Under the pieces are notes generated by a model. That model did no database searches, was not told the DNA's origin, and worked only from the letters and a program-made list of their open reading frames with translations. Position numbers and translations under genes: made by a program. A DNA stretch of 64,000 nucleotides from Psychrobacter immobilis (GTDB taxonomy: Bacteria; Pseudomonadota; Gammaproteobacteria; Pseudomonadales; Moraxellaceae): the NCBI RefSeq assembly GCF_904846065.1, contig NZ_CAJGZV010000001.1, forward strand, positions 1,984,001-2,048,000, written 5' to 3'. The first letter of the stretch is position 1. Every line of letters starts with the position of its first letter. This document shows positions 1 to 8,447 of the stretch, piece by piece.

Positions 1-38
1 ATATCATCTACATGCGAGTCATCAATCTGATACTTCAT
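1..38 (-). CDS. possible 5' end of a CDS cut by the window edge
   Basis: Reading leftward from an ATG at 38-36 the frame is open to the window edge, giving 12 codons that begin MKYQIDDSH. A weak GTGAG ribosome-binding-like sequence lies about 8 bases upstream. It would be on the same strand as the DUF1810, WYL and PP2C genes to its right. It is too short to recognise, and an open stretch of this length could occur by chance. Confidence 0.3.
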   Translation of the reverse strand, partial: MKYQIDDSHVDD

Positions 39-131
39 AGTTATACTCACTGATAATTAATGTTTTTTGATGTGGTTAAAAGTAACAAATTTTGGCACTA
101 GTTAAATATCGTTCGATTATGCTTGGCGCTA

Positions 132-566
132 TTATTGGCCACTCAATTGCTTTAGCATTTTGATAGTATTTGTATCGTAACTGCCTGCATAGAACTGAGA
201 CAAAAGCTGCTCAAAAACACAATCACTACCAGCTGCAAAGGCAAATAACGTTAGTGAAGATTGTAGCTTTAGATTATCTGGTGAACCAAAGATATCTAAA
301 GCGCTTTTATCAGGGTGCAATAATAGTAATTCAGCGCACTCTATTAATCGTACTCCAAGCACCTCATGCTGCAAATACGCTTTTGCTTGCTCTAGACTCT
401 CTATTCCGAAGCGCCGAGACATGGCACTATGCCCCAACCCTTTAACCTGCGGAAAGATAAACCACATCCAATGCGTACGCTTCTGCCCTTCGGTTAATTC
501 TCTAATAACCGATGGATAAATAGTATTTTGAGCTTGGATAAAATCTTTAAATAAAGTCTCATTCAC
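132..566 (-). CDS. DUF1810 family protein
   Basis: A 144-residue protein of DUF1810, whose members are small single-domain proteins of unknown function. The family signature is clear: F-x-x-A-Q near the start, then RTHWMWFIFPQVKGLGHS, then RRFGIES and a YLQHEVLG-RL-EC segment. The length is normal for the family, so the gene appears intact. It lies 113 bases downstream of the WYL regulator gene on the same strand and may be co-transcribed with it. DUF1810 genes are often accessory, but nothing in the sequence ties it to a particular system. The family call is firm; the function is unknown. Confidence 0.85.
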   Translation of the reverse strand: MNETLFKDFIQAQNTIYPSVIRELTEGQKRTHWMWFIFPQVKGLGHSAMSRRFGIESLEQAKAYLQHEVLGVRLIECAELLLLHPDKSALDIFGSPDNLKLQSSLTLFAFAAGSDCVFEQLLSQFYAGSYDTNTIKMLKQLSGQ

Positions 567-679
567 AGTGCTACTCCTATGTATTACCTCAGAAATTTAA
601 ACCTTTGATTTGCATGTATTTCTTAAGTGATATCAGATATCCCAGTCTCTATAGTAAACCATCTTATATTGATTCATAA

Positions 680-1774
680 CTAAGTCTGATTTTCATAAAG
701 CTCTAACCCACTCTTTAAACGTTCAAAAATTACCGCTTTAAGCTCACTTGGTTCTACGACCACGGCCAGCTGAGACATACTGACCAGCCAATCTTGCAGA
801 CGCTTAGTATTGGCAACAGTGGCCCTTACCTGATTCCAAGTATCGTCAATGACAGTAATCTGCTGATCTGTCGACAATGGACGCTCGTATAAATGCTGAC
901 AGGCATATTTTTGCACTTTTAACACCAATTTAATTTGAACATCATCAGTTGGCTCTAGCTTGCCCAGTTGATGCAAATGCTCTAATGTAAAAGCCTCTCG
1001 CCCTACCCAGTCAGGTACGGACTCATTTATTACTTTGGCTTTGGTAATGCGGTTGACGGCAAAGTTGCGATGCGCTTTTAATAGCACTTTATCATCGATA
1101 TGATCATCAGTAGGATTAAAACCTGTGAGATAGATTATATTGTCAATAAAGATCAGCCCTTTAGGATAAACCACTCTTTGGCTTGGTTTTCCTTCCCATT
1201 TATTTTGATAGCGTATTTGTAAGGGGCGATTTTGTAGCAACGCCTGATGAATACTGCCAAGCACGTCACTATTAAGTGTAGGGGCTTGTACGATACTAGG
1301 TAAAGTGATGAGATGATCTTGCCATTGTCCTAGTGCACTTTGATGGAAACTGTCTTTATCTTGCCGACGTAGTTGAGTGAGCTTGTCTGTGATCCCTTGT
1401 TTAAAAGACACTGGTAAATAGTTTGCGGTATATTTATCAAGCATCTCCCAAAAGAACACTGTTTGCTCGTTAAGAATATCGATGCTAAAGCTGGGTTTAA
1501 TATAAAACCGTGCCGTCTTACCGCTTATGTTTTGCCCCCACGCTGGTACTCTAACCAAAGCCTCACTATAGAAAATATCGTTAAAGATTTGGTTTAATCC
1601 AGTCAAATCGTTCTCTAAGTTTTTACGCTCATTCGTATAATTATCAGGATTATCCCCATATGCGATCATCAACTCTGTCAGTGATATAGCATCCGCTTCA
1701 CTACGAGGCAGGCATTGATATAAAGCAAATAGACGTGCTGACTTTGTATAGCTGGCGATTGGATGTGTAGGCAT
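680..1774 (-). CDS. WYL-domain transcriptional regulator
   Basis: A 364-residue protein. The N-terminal ~75 residues resemble a winged helix (LTELMIAYGDNPDNYTNERK, then NLENDLTGLNQIF). The C-terminal half carries a WYL-type domain, seen in the LQIRYQNKWEGKPSQRVVYP stretch followed by LIFIDNIIYLTGF. WYL proteins are ligand-sensing regulators that commonly control defence islands; the ligand is probably a nucleic acid or nucleotide. The gene lies 54 bases after the PP2C gene on the same strand. It is one of two WYL genes in the window and is not closely similar to the one at 28746. Its target operon cannot be told from sequence alone. Confidence 0.8.
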   Translation of the reverse strand: MPTHPIASYTKSARLFALYQCLPRSEADAISLTELMIAYGDNPDNYTNERKNLENDLTGLNQIFNDIFYSEALVRVPAWGQNISGKTARFYIKPSFSIDILNEQTVFFWEMLDKYTANYLPVSFKQGITDKLTQLRRQDKDSFHQSALGQWQDHLITLPSIVQAPTLNSDVLGSIHQALLQNRPLQIRYQNKWEGKPSQRVVYPKGLIFIDNIIYLTGFNPTDDHIDDKVLLKAHRNFAVNRITKAKVINESVPDWVGREAFTLEHLHQLGKLEPTDDVQIKLVLKVQKYACQHLYERPLSTDQQITVIDDTWNQVRATVANTKRLQDWLVSMSQLAVVVEPSELKAVIFERLKSGLELYENQT

Positions 1775-1828
1775 AGTAGCTTCTCTATTAGACTGATGGA
1801 ATAATCAACTCATCATTAACATAAATGT

Positions 1829-2686
1829 TCAATCAAAACGAAGCAAAATGGCTGTGCCATTGTCATAAGCATTACCTTCTGAGTCATAGACTTTGTTTTT
1901 GAGAGCAATTAGCCAATCTTGTAAATCAGTCGCCGCACTGACAAGTTGCCATTCATGACTCGGCACTAAGTCATGAATGCCATCCGTACAAACCACGATA
2001 CAATCGCCGCTATTAATATCAATCTTGCAAGAGCTACCTTCTGGTGCTTCACCCCTTAAGTAACTGTCATCAGCCGTCAATGCAAAGCACTCTGTAATGC
2101 TATATAAACTACCCGCCATGCCCTCTCGGTTATAGTCTGCAAACTCCGCTTGGCGACCTTGCTCTTGTGCCTGCTGGTCAATAAGTTCGTTCAATAGATT
2201 ATGGTCGCGAGTTAGGCACTGCCATTGCGACGCGCCTGTAGGCAACCGATAAACACGACTGTCACCCACATGCGTTATCGTTGCCTTTATTTTTCCATCA
2301 CCATTTAACTCACAGGCAACCATCGCAAGGGTGGCCGCTGCACCATGACGCTTAGATGAATGCTTGGTTTGATTAATCAGTTGATGAATATTATCTGAGC
2401 AGATACTCTTCTGATTACTCCATAACCGTCTAATTGCTTTTACCACTGCCTTTGAGCAGTGCTGTGATTGATTAGAGCTTGCCACGCCATCAGATACTGC
2501 TAAGCAAAATGGGGCTACAACTGGTGTCACTGCCATCACACCTAAGTCTTCTTGATACCAATTATCTAAAAAGAAAAAAGCATCTTGCTGCAGGTTATTA
2601 CTGGCATTACCTTGAAACGTAATTGCACAAGCTTGTGCAATAGAGGGAGTATTTTGTGAAGAGCAATTATTAGGAGAAGCAGTCAT
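1829..2686 (-). CDS. PP2C-type Ser/Thr protein phosphatase
   Basis: A 285-residue soluble protein with PP2C/PPM metal-binding motifs in order: NLQQDAFFFLD near residue 35, AVSDGVASS near 65, HVGDSRVYRL near 140, and VVCTDGIHDLV near 235. These contribute the aspartates that hold the two metal ions used for phosphoserine/threonine hydrolysis. There is no signal peptide or transmembrane segment. In defence islands PP2C enzymes are often paired with a protein kinase or a TerY-type vWA protein. No kinase or vWA gene is visible here, so a partner may lie outside the window, or the phosphatase may act with the downstream WYL protein. Family firm, target unknown. Confidence 0.85.
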   Translation of the reverse strand: MTASPNNCSSQNTPSIAQACAITFQGNASNNLQQDAFFFLDNWYQEDLGVMAVTPVVAPFCLAVSDGVASSNQSQHCSKAVVKAIRRLWSNQKSICSDNIHQLINQTKHSSKRHGAAATLAMVACELNGDGKIKATITHVGDSRVYRLPTGASQWQCLTRDHNLLNELIDQQAQEQGRQAEFADYNREGMAGSLYSITECFALTADDSYLRGEAPEGSSCKIDINSGDCIVVCTDGIHDLVPSHEWQLVSAATDLQDWLIALKNKVYDSEGNAYDNGTAILLRFD

Positions 2687-2859
2687 GACGGCAAACCTAT
2701 ATGTTTATCATAGAGGCTAGTATAGCGAACAACCTACTAATTTATTTTCTAGGCTTAAATATAAATTTATTTAGTTTAACGTACATCGATAAATATTGAA
2801 TAACAAGTAAAAGCGATTGAACCTATCACAACAATAGTGGCTTTATTTAAAATATATAG

Positions 2860-2896
2860 GCAGAAAAAAGGACACAACAATTATGTTGTGTCCTTT
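2860..2896 (-). terminator. intrinsic terminator of the HNH-Ltp gene
   Basis: A perfect inverted repeat with 13-base arms (2867-2879 and 2884-2896) and a 4-base loop. Read on the minus strand it is followed by a run of T residues. It lies about 200 bases past the stop codon of the leftward HNH-Ltp gene and is well placed to end that transcript. The rest of the 2687-3093 gap holds only this hairpin, a second imperfect stem-loop and AT-rich sequence; I see no gene there. Confidence 0.75.
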
Positions 2897-3010
2897 CTCA
2901 TTTATGAGCTGCTACCAAACTTTTGCTTCAACGTAAGATAAATTATGCGAACAATGACACTTTATGTCGTGCAAAATCCATAGAATTAACGTCTTTTTTA
3001 GATCGAGTAT

Positions 3011-3050
3011 TAGCCAAGATTAGGCGGTATTTTTCGCCTATCCTGGCTGA
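3011..3050. repeat. imperfect stem-loop downstream of the HNH-Ltp gene
   Basis: The arms 3011-3026 and 3035-3050 pair over about 15 bases with a bulge and two mismatches around an A/T-rich loop. There is no U-run, so it is unlikely to be the main terminator. It may be an RNA-stabilising 3' structure or the remnant of a small repeat. Confidence 0.4.
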
Positions 3051-3093
3051 CTAAATTAGCCACTATCGCTCCATAATTACATAGGGATATTTG

Positions 3094-4938
3094 CTATGAG
3101 CAAGCACCTGCCTGTTCTGCTCCGTATGTTGCTTCGCTTACAGTGTAATCATCACATTCATGAAGCTGTTCAATCAGACCTTTACGTGAATAACCTGAGT
3201 ACTCAAGATAATCTTTTGCTGACTTCACAGCTTGCTCTTTCCAATCAACGTTTAAACTATCTACTGCGACTGTTGCATCAGAAACAACGTAATTATCACA
3301 CTCATGAAGCTGTTCAATCAGACCTTTACGTGAATAACCTGAATATTCAAGATAGTCTTTTGCTGACTTCACAGCTTGCTCTTTCCAGTCAACGTTTAGA
3401 CTATCTACTGCGACTGTTGCATCAGAAACAACGTAATTATCACACTCATGAAGCTGTTCAATCAGACCTTTACGTGAATAACCTGAATATTCAAGATAGT
3501 CTTTTGCAGATCTTAGAGCATTAGCTTGTGGTCTAGTCAGATTAGCTACCTGTTTAGTCACTACATTTCTATTTATACCATCCTCAGAAATTGAACTTTG
3601 CAGAACGGTAGTTGATGCACTAGCTCTAGATGGACGAGTCATATCTATTTTTTTTAGGCTGGTTGATGCATTAGCTTTAGGTGGCCAAGTCACATCTGAT
3701 TTTGCTGGAATAGTTGATGCATCAGCTCTAGATGGACGAGTCATATCTATTTTTTTTGGGCTGGTTGATGCATTAGCTTTAGGTGGCCAAGTCGTATCTG
3801 ATTTTGCTGGACTGGTTGATGAATTAGCTCTAGGTGGACGAGTCATATCTATTTTTTTTGGGCTGGTTGATGCATTAGCTCTAGGTGGCCAAGTCGTATC
3901 TGATTTTGCTGGACTGGTTGATGTATTAGCTCTAGGTGGCCAAGTTGTATCTGATTTTGCTGGACTGGTTGATGCTAAACTGGGTACAACCTCGGCATTA
4001 TATACTTTCGAACCTTTTGTTCGATTACATTTCCAGCATAATGTCTGTAAATTATCTTCTGAAGTTATCCCACCTTTCGAAAGAGGAATAATATGATCAA
4101 TTTCCAATAAGAGGTTTGCTTCGTCTGCTGTGGAAAGACTACAGATTTGACATGTATAACCGTCTCTAACTTTTATCTGTTCTCTTAATTTTGAGGTCAT
4201 AAGCGCCCTTTGACCTGCAACGCTACTCTTAAATTTAACTAAATCGGCTAGATAGCCAATAAATCTCTCCAACTCTTCTAAATTAAACTCCAAGTCAAAA
4301 TTTGATGCACTATTCCCCCCAGCTGAAACATACTGAAAGGTATAAACAGGAAAATATAAGTCAGATAAACCAATCTTCTTAAAACCCAATTCTTTAGTAA
4401 CTCTATCACGATAATTTTTTAATATGTACGGTGAGATAGAAGTACCTATACTGGAAATAATAGCATCCCTCTCATTTGCTAAGAGATATTTTCCCTGCTC
4501 TACGGCAGAAAAATCGTTTAAAACGTCTTCGAACTGCTCTAATGTGTCCTCGTTAGGGCTTATATTGAAATACTTACATAAATACTTATACGGTTGGTTA
4601 TGGGCATTCTTAACAATAGAGGCTGAACACTGATACGTCGATTTGTTATTCATCTCAGTTGCCCATTGACGCCTTTTCATATTGTAACGGCTGTTATCAG
4701 ATAACTGACCGCCTCCATAGTCAGTGGCTTCCGCATAATTGTAAGATAGCTTCAAGTGCTCAATATGTTCATTAAGATCGTTACATTCAGCTATGTGTTG
4801 TTCCACTCTAGCTTTTACAGCAAGGAATTGTTCCCCTTTAAAGTAAGAATCTATGATCATCGGGTAAATTACATTGCGAATAAGGAGTGCTAAGCAGACC
4901 AAAGCTATTAGAGCAAGGATAAAAGAAAGGCTAGACAA
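3094..4938 (-). CDS. membrane-anchored HNH endonuclease with C-terminal Ltp repeats
   Basis: A 614-residue protein with an unusual layout. Residues ~4-28 form one hydrophobic membrane segment (LSFILALIALVCLALLI). A predicted helical region follows. An HNH domain spans ~258-308, with a CQIC zinc pair, EIDHIIPLSKGG, NLQTLC and a second CWKC pair. A linker (~332-450) holds seven 17-residue Ser/Thr/Pro/Ala-rich repeats. Three near-identical 48-residue repeats (A-K-D-Y-L, YSRKGLIEQL, SDATVAVDSLNVDW) follow at ~475-614. These match the Ltp repeat known from lipoproteins, including the phage TP-J34 superinfection-exclusion protein that blocks DNA injection. The third copy is truncated and diverged. 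I infer a nuclease tethered at the inner membrane that meets incoming DNA. The domain calls are good; the function is inference. Confidence 0.75.
   Translation of the reverse strand: MSSLSFILALIALVCLALLIRNVIYPMIIDSYFKGEQFLAVKARVEQHIAECNDLNEHIEHLKLSYNYAEATDYGGGQLSDNSRYNMKRRQWATEMNNKSTYQCSASIVKNAHNQPYKYLCKYFNISPNEDTLEQFEDVLNDFSAVEQGKYLLANERDAIISSIGTSISPYILKNYRDRVTKELGFKKIGLSDLYFPVYTFQYVSAGGNSASNFDLEFNLEELERFIGYLADLVKFKSSVAGQRALMTSKLREQIKVRDGYTCQICSLSTADEANLLLEIDHIIPLSKGGITSEDNLQTLCWKCNRTKGSKVYNAEVVPSLASTSPAKSDTTWPPRANTSTSPAKSDTTWPPRANASTSPKKIDMTRPPRANSSTSPAKSDTTWPPKANASTSPKKIDMTRPSRADASTIPAKSDVTWPPKANASTSLKKIDMTRPSRASASTTVLQSSISEDGINRNVVTKQVANLTRPQANALRSAKDYLEYSGYSRKGLIEQLHECDNYVVSDATVAVDSLNVDWKEQAVKSAKDYLEYSGYSRKGLIEQLHECDNYVVSDATVAVDSLNVDWKEQAVKSAKDYLEYSGYSRKGLIEQLHECDDYTVSEATYGAEQAGACS
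3140..3515 (-). repeat. 144-bp tandem coding repeats (Ltp domain copies)
   Basis: Nearly identical 144-bp units repeat with exact spacing; for example the same AACGTAATTATCACA stretch recurs about 3286 and 3430. The copy nearest the gene's 3' end is more diverged. The units encode the 48-residue Ltp repeats. High nucleotide identity indicates recent duplication or ongoing homogenisation, and copy number could change by recombination without breaking the frame. Confidence 0.85.
3610..3975 (-). repeat. 51-bp tandem coding repeats (Ser/Thr/Pro linker)
   Basis: Seven units of 51 bp encode the 17-residue repeat S-P-A-K-S-D-T-T-W-P-P-R-A-N-x-S-T and its S-P-K-K-I-D-M-T-R variant, which tend to alternate. 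The CTGGTTGAT element recurs at 3812, 3863, 3914 and 3965, exactly 51 bases apart. They form an extendable linker between the HNH domain and the Ltp repeats. Confidence 0.85.
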
Positions 4939-5119
4939 GGAAATTCTCCGTATGAGAGCACTAAATAAATTGTAGAGGAAACAGTCTAAGCGAAAAAAAG
5001 ATCGCAGGAAACGCTATTATCGATCAGCAGGTCTTCTTTACCTATTTCTACTGACTCTTGAACCAAAAATCGAAAGCAGTTACACAGTTTTTAGGAAAGG
5101 CTCGATAAAGCTTACTTTT

Positions 5120-8020
5120 CTACTCATCAACTAAGTACTTATAGATATCGCTTCGAACTTCTGTATGCATATCAAACTCGACTTTCACTACAGAAACGCC
5201 AGAAATAGTAGTTTGCTCAAAGCTTTCATCTATTGGTGACATATCCCCCATATAATAAAAGTCATTTCCTTCATCGTTGTGCTTCTTAATAAATAAAGGA
5301 ATACGAAATCCACTATGATTCGCCTTGAATAACTGTACTTCTGGACTGTTTAACGTTCGTCTCGATTTAAACATCCAACTAAATACAGACTCATTAATGA
5401 AGTCATCTTCATATTTTATAGTGTCAGCGATGTCCTCAGATTTATGATAGTTCACAAAGATAGGGCAATTGGTTTTATCTTGGCTAACCATATACCCACC
5501 AACGTTCTGAGCGAGAGGGTTAACTGACTTGTTTAAAATCCTAAAAACATCTTTACGTGAATACTTGCGATATAACTGAAAGCCATCGAGAAAGTCAGAC
5601 AGTTTGAACTGCTTACTGTATTGATGAATAGCATAATCTGTATTATCTATTAAAAACAGCTCAAAAGTGGCGTTGCCTAAATAAACTAAAAAGTCAGGAT
5701 GCCAACAGAACCTACCCTCTTTTAATTGAACAACATTAAAACCATAAATTTCACCTACAGGCTTTAATTCTTTTTCATGTTTTTCGGTCACAAAACCTAA
5801 GTTGAGGTTGTTAAGCACTGACGCTACAACTTCAGAGTTCATCTTATAACCATATCGCTCTTTTATAATCAATGCCAAAGCATCAACCGTAATCACTTCG
5901 TCTGCAAGAAGAGCACGTAACACCAAACTTTCTTCAATACGCTTGCTGTTATTAATATCTTTTGAGAAGGTGCTAATTAGTTTTAGTTCGTTATCATTTA
6001 GAGCCGGTAAGGCATCTTTTTCTTGCTGCTTGGCAAAATGATAAAAGGATTTGGCATACTCCACATACGAGAAAGGATCGCGGGAACCATGACGAATAAA
6101 GTCCATCATCATAGGTGCGTAACCTAACTTATATTTAAGTAAGTTATAGTCTTTCAATAGATCTTTTTTGGTTTGTAGGTTTGCAGTATCAATCGCTTGA
6201 TAGATACGCTCTTTTGCAACTCTGTCAAAACTTACTGTGGACGAGCCTGGAATGAAACAACTTTCTCTAGCTAATAAGCGACGCAGTGTATCCTTGTTAT
6301 AGGATTCATCACCGTATAAAGCGATAGGTACCATGAAATTGTTTTTATAGTTACCAATAAAGTCGATGACGGTAAGATAGTCTTTATCTTGTGCCTTTCT
6401 TAGACCTCGACCTAGCTGCTGAACGAAAATGATTGCCGACTCTGTTGGCCGCAGCATCACAATCTGATTAATACAGGGAATATCGATTCCTTCATTAAAA
6501 ATACCAACAGAAAAAATATAATCAAGCTTATCTACTGGATTACAGGATTCTAAACGTTCTATTGCACTGTCACGTTGTTCTTCTGAGTTTTCCCCCGTTA
6601 ATGCAATGGATGGTAAGCCGTGCCTATTAAAGATCTCAGCCAAGGCCTTACACTCTTGGATATTAGAGCAGAACACAAGGCCGCGAACATCACCATTGTC
6701 ACAACCATAGCGATCGATATAGTGAAGGATGTGCTTAACACGATCTTCTCTGATAAGCAGATTGAGCATTGAGGTGTCGTCTATAGATTCGCCATCAACA
6801 CTCAAATCTGTCACACCGTAATAATGAAACGGCGCTAAGATATCCATTTCTAGCGCTTTCTGTAAGCGAATTTCATAGGCAATATTGTGATCAAAAATCT
6901 TAAATACATCGCTATCATCGGTCCGCTCTGGGGTTGCCGTCATACCTAAAAGAAACTTAGGAGTAAAGTGATCTAATATTTTTCGATACGATGATGCGCT
7001 AGCACGATGAGTTTCATCAATGACAATATAATCAAATGCATCAGGAGAAAACTTTGCCAAATGATTTTCTCTGGAGAGAGTTTGTATGGTTGAGAATATA
7101 TAATCACTCTCAGATTCCATTGATTGACCACTATATAGACCAAATGTTTTGTCATTTTTAAAAATGGTTTGATAGGTCTGTAAAGCTTTTTTAGCTATAT
7201 TGGCACGATGAACAATAAACAATAAGCGTTTAGGATTGACATTCAGTGCATCAAAGGTAGAAAGGTATGTCTTCCCGGTCCCAGTAGCAGAAATCAGTAA
7301 CGCTTTATTTTTACCCTCTGCACGTAAAGTAGCCAGATTTTCCAATGCTTCTTGCTGCATCTTATTCGGTTCAATAGAGTTTTCAGACTCCTGACTGTGC
7401 TCTTGTTTTATTTGTTGAGAGAGCGTTTTGGCTTGTTGGTATAGTAGTTCGTAACGCTCAATAAAGTCGGATGTTACAGGCAATGCAGAGTCAAACTCTT
7501 GCGTGAATTCACGTATAGCTTGTTGAGAAAGAGAACCAGAGTTACTAGAGCTTACCTTCAAATTCCATTCTTTATTTGATGTCAAAGCATTCGCTGTTAG
7601 GTTGCTACTGCCAATAATTAAATGATGGATGTCAGATGAACTAAATAGGTATCCTTTGGCATGGAAATTAGAATATGTTGCAATTCGCACATCTAAATTT
7701 TTAAACTTCAGTAGCTCACGCAATGCTTCTGGTTGGGTGAAATTGAGGTATTGCGAAACAAGTATACGTCCAGGAATCTCTTTTCTTTCGAGTTCCATCA
7801 ACTCTTGCTTTAGACAAGCGATACCACTGGTGGTGACAAATGCAACAGAGAACCAGAACTTATCGCAAAATTGCAAATACGAATTAATTGAAGTTAAAAC
7901 CTTTCTGCCTTGACTATCATTCACTAGTAATTCTGGTTTAAAAGTATGCTTCGAAGCTCTCGTATGATCTATAAAGCCAGAGATCAGCGCATTTTGTAGC
8001 TCTTGAATTTTATTGCTCAT
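5120..8020 (-). CDS. PLD-nuclease / SF2 helicase / DUF3427 fusion protein
   Basis: A 966-residue protein. The N-terminal ~200 residues form a phospholipase-D-type nuclease fold with a single HKD-like motif (HAKGYLF, then IIGSSNLTANAL, ~119-147). An SF2 helicase follows: Walker A SATGTGKT near 240, DETHRA near 338, MTATPERTD, and motif VI QQLGRGLRKA near 536. The C-terminal third matches the DUF3427 region usually found with this helicase type. One PLD half-site implies a dimer forms the nuclease centre. The start codon overlaps the stop of the Nudix gene in a TAATG junction, so the two are translationally coupled. With the HNH gene upstream it forms a compact restriction-like operon. Domains firm; target unknown. 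Confidence 0.88.
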   Translation of the reverse strand: MSNKIQELQNALISGFIDHTRASKHTFKPELLVNDSQGRKVLTSINSYLQFCDKFWFSVAFVTTSGIACLKQELMELERKEIPGRILVSQYLNFTQPEALRELLKFKNLDVRIATYSNFHAKGYLFSSSDIHHLIIGSSNLTANALTSNKEWNLKVSSSNSGSLSQQAIREFTQEFDSALPVTSDFIERYELLYQQAKTLSQQIKQEHSQESENSIEPNKMQQEALENLATLRAEGKNKALLISATGTGKTYLSTFDALNVNPKRLLFIVHRANIAKKALQTYQTIFKNDKTFGLYSGQSMESESDYIFSTIQTLSRENHLAKFSPDAFDYIVIDETHRASASSYRKILDHFTPKFLLGMTATPERTDDSDVFKIFDHNIAYEIRLQKALEMDILAPFHYYGVTDLSVDGESIDDTSMLNLLIREDRVKHILHYIDRYGCDNGDVRGLVFCSNIQECKALAEIFNRHGLPSIALTGENSEEQRDSAIERLESCNPVDKLDYIFSVGIFNEGIDIPCINQIVMLRPTESAIIFVQQLGRGLRKAQDKDYLTVIDFIGNYKNNFMVPIALYGDESYNKDTLRRLLARESCFIPGSSTVSFDRVAKERIYQAIDTANLQTKKDLLKDYNLLKYKLGYAPMMMDFIRHGSRDPFSYVEYAKSFYHFAKQQEKDALPALNDNELKLISTFSKDINNSKRIEESLVLRALLADEVITVDALALIIKERYGYKMNSEVVASVLNNLNLGFVTEKHEKELKPVGEIYGFNVVQLKEGRFCWHPDFLVYLGNATFELFLIDNTDYAIHQYSKQFKLSDFLDGFQLYRKYSRKDVFRILNKSVNPLAQNVGGYMVSQDKTNCPIFVNYHKSEDIADTIKYEDDFINESVFSWMFKSRRTLNSPEVQLFKANHSGFRIPLFIKKHNDEGNDFYYMGDMSPIDESFEQTTISGVSVVKVEFDMHTEVRSDIYKYLVDE

Positions 8021-8415
8021 TACATAGTAGCCTTTAGCTGGTCTACAATTGGAAGATCAGCAGCAGCCCAATCCAGCGAATCAAGCTCGTTCACCCCTAA
8101 CCAAAGTACTTGTAAGTGTTCATTCAATAACAAAGCACGGCTTTGCGTATAACAAATGAAGCTGTGCATAATAATTTTGAAGTCTGGATACACATGTTCA
8201 ACTGTTAGTAATAAACGGTCAACGCTAATCGACATATTAAGCTCTTCCCTTATCTCACGAGCTAATGCTTGTTCTAGCGTTTCATCACTTTCCAACTTAC
8301 CTCCTGGGAACTCAAATTTCTCAGAAAGATAACCCAGTTTATTTTTGCCACGTTGAGCGCACAGTATTTTCCCATCATTAACAACAATGGCGGCAACAAC
8401 TTCTATAGTCTTCAT
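8020..8415 (-). CDS. Nudix (MutT-like) hydrolase
   Basis: A 131-residue Nudix enzyme, the usual length for MutT-like (d)NTP pyrophosphohydrolases. The Nudix box is GGKLESDETLEQALAREIRE followed by ELNM. It keeps the metal-binding REIREE core but has Asn in place of the last conserved Gly. FEFPGGK before the box is typical of the MutT/CTP-pyrophosphohydrolase group. Its stop overlaps the start of the helicase gene, and it follows the HNH gene by 32 bases. This position argues for a role with the two nuclease genes rather than general nucleotide sanitation, perhaps hydrolysing a modified nucleotide or a signal. The substrate cannot be told from sequence. Confidence 0.88.
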   Translation of the reverse strand: MKTIEVVAAIVVNDGKILCAQRGKNKLGYLSEKFEFPGGKLESDETLEQALAREIREELNMSISVDRLLLTVEHVYPDFKIIMHSFICYTQSRALLLNEHLQVLWLGVNELDSLDWAAADLPIVDQLKATM

Positions 8416-8447
8416 TTTAGTCCAGTAGATAATAATAAGTTTACTTA

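Noticed and set aside
3096..3524. Rightward 142-codon open frame with internal repeats
   Set aside because: It is the antisense shadow of the Ltp repeats of the leftward HNH gene; its repetition comes from that coding sequence.
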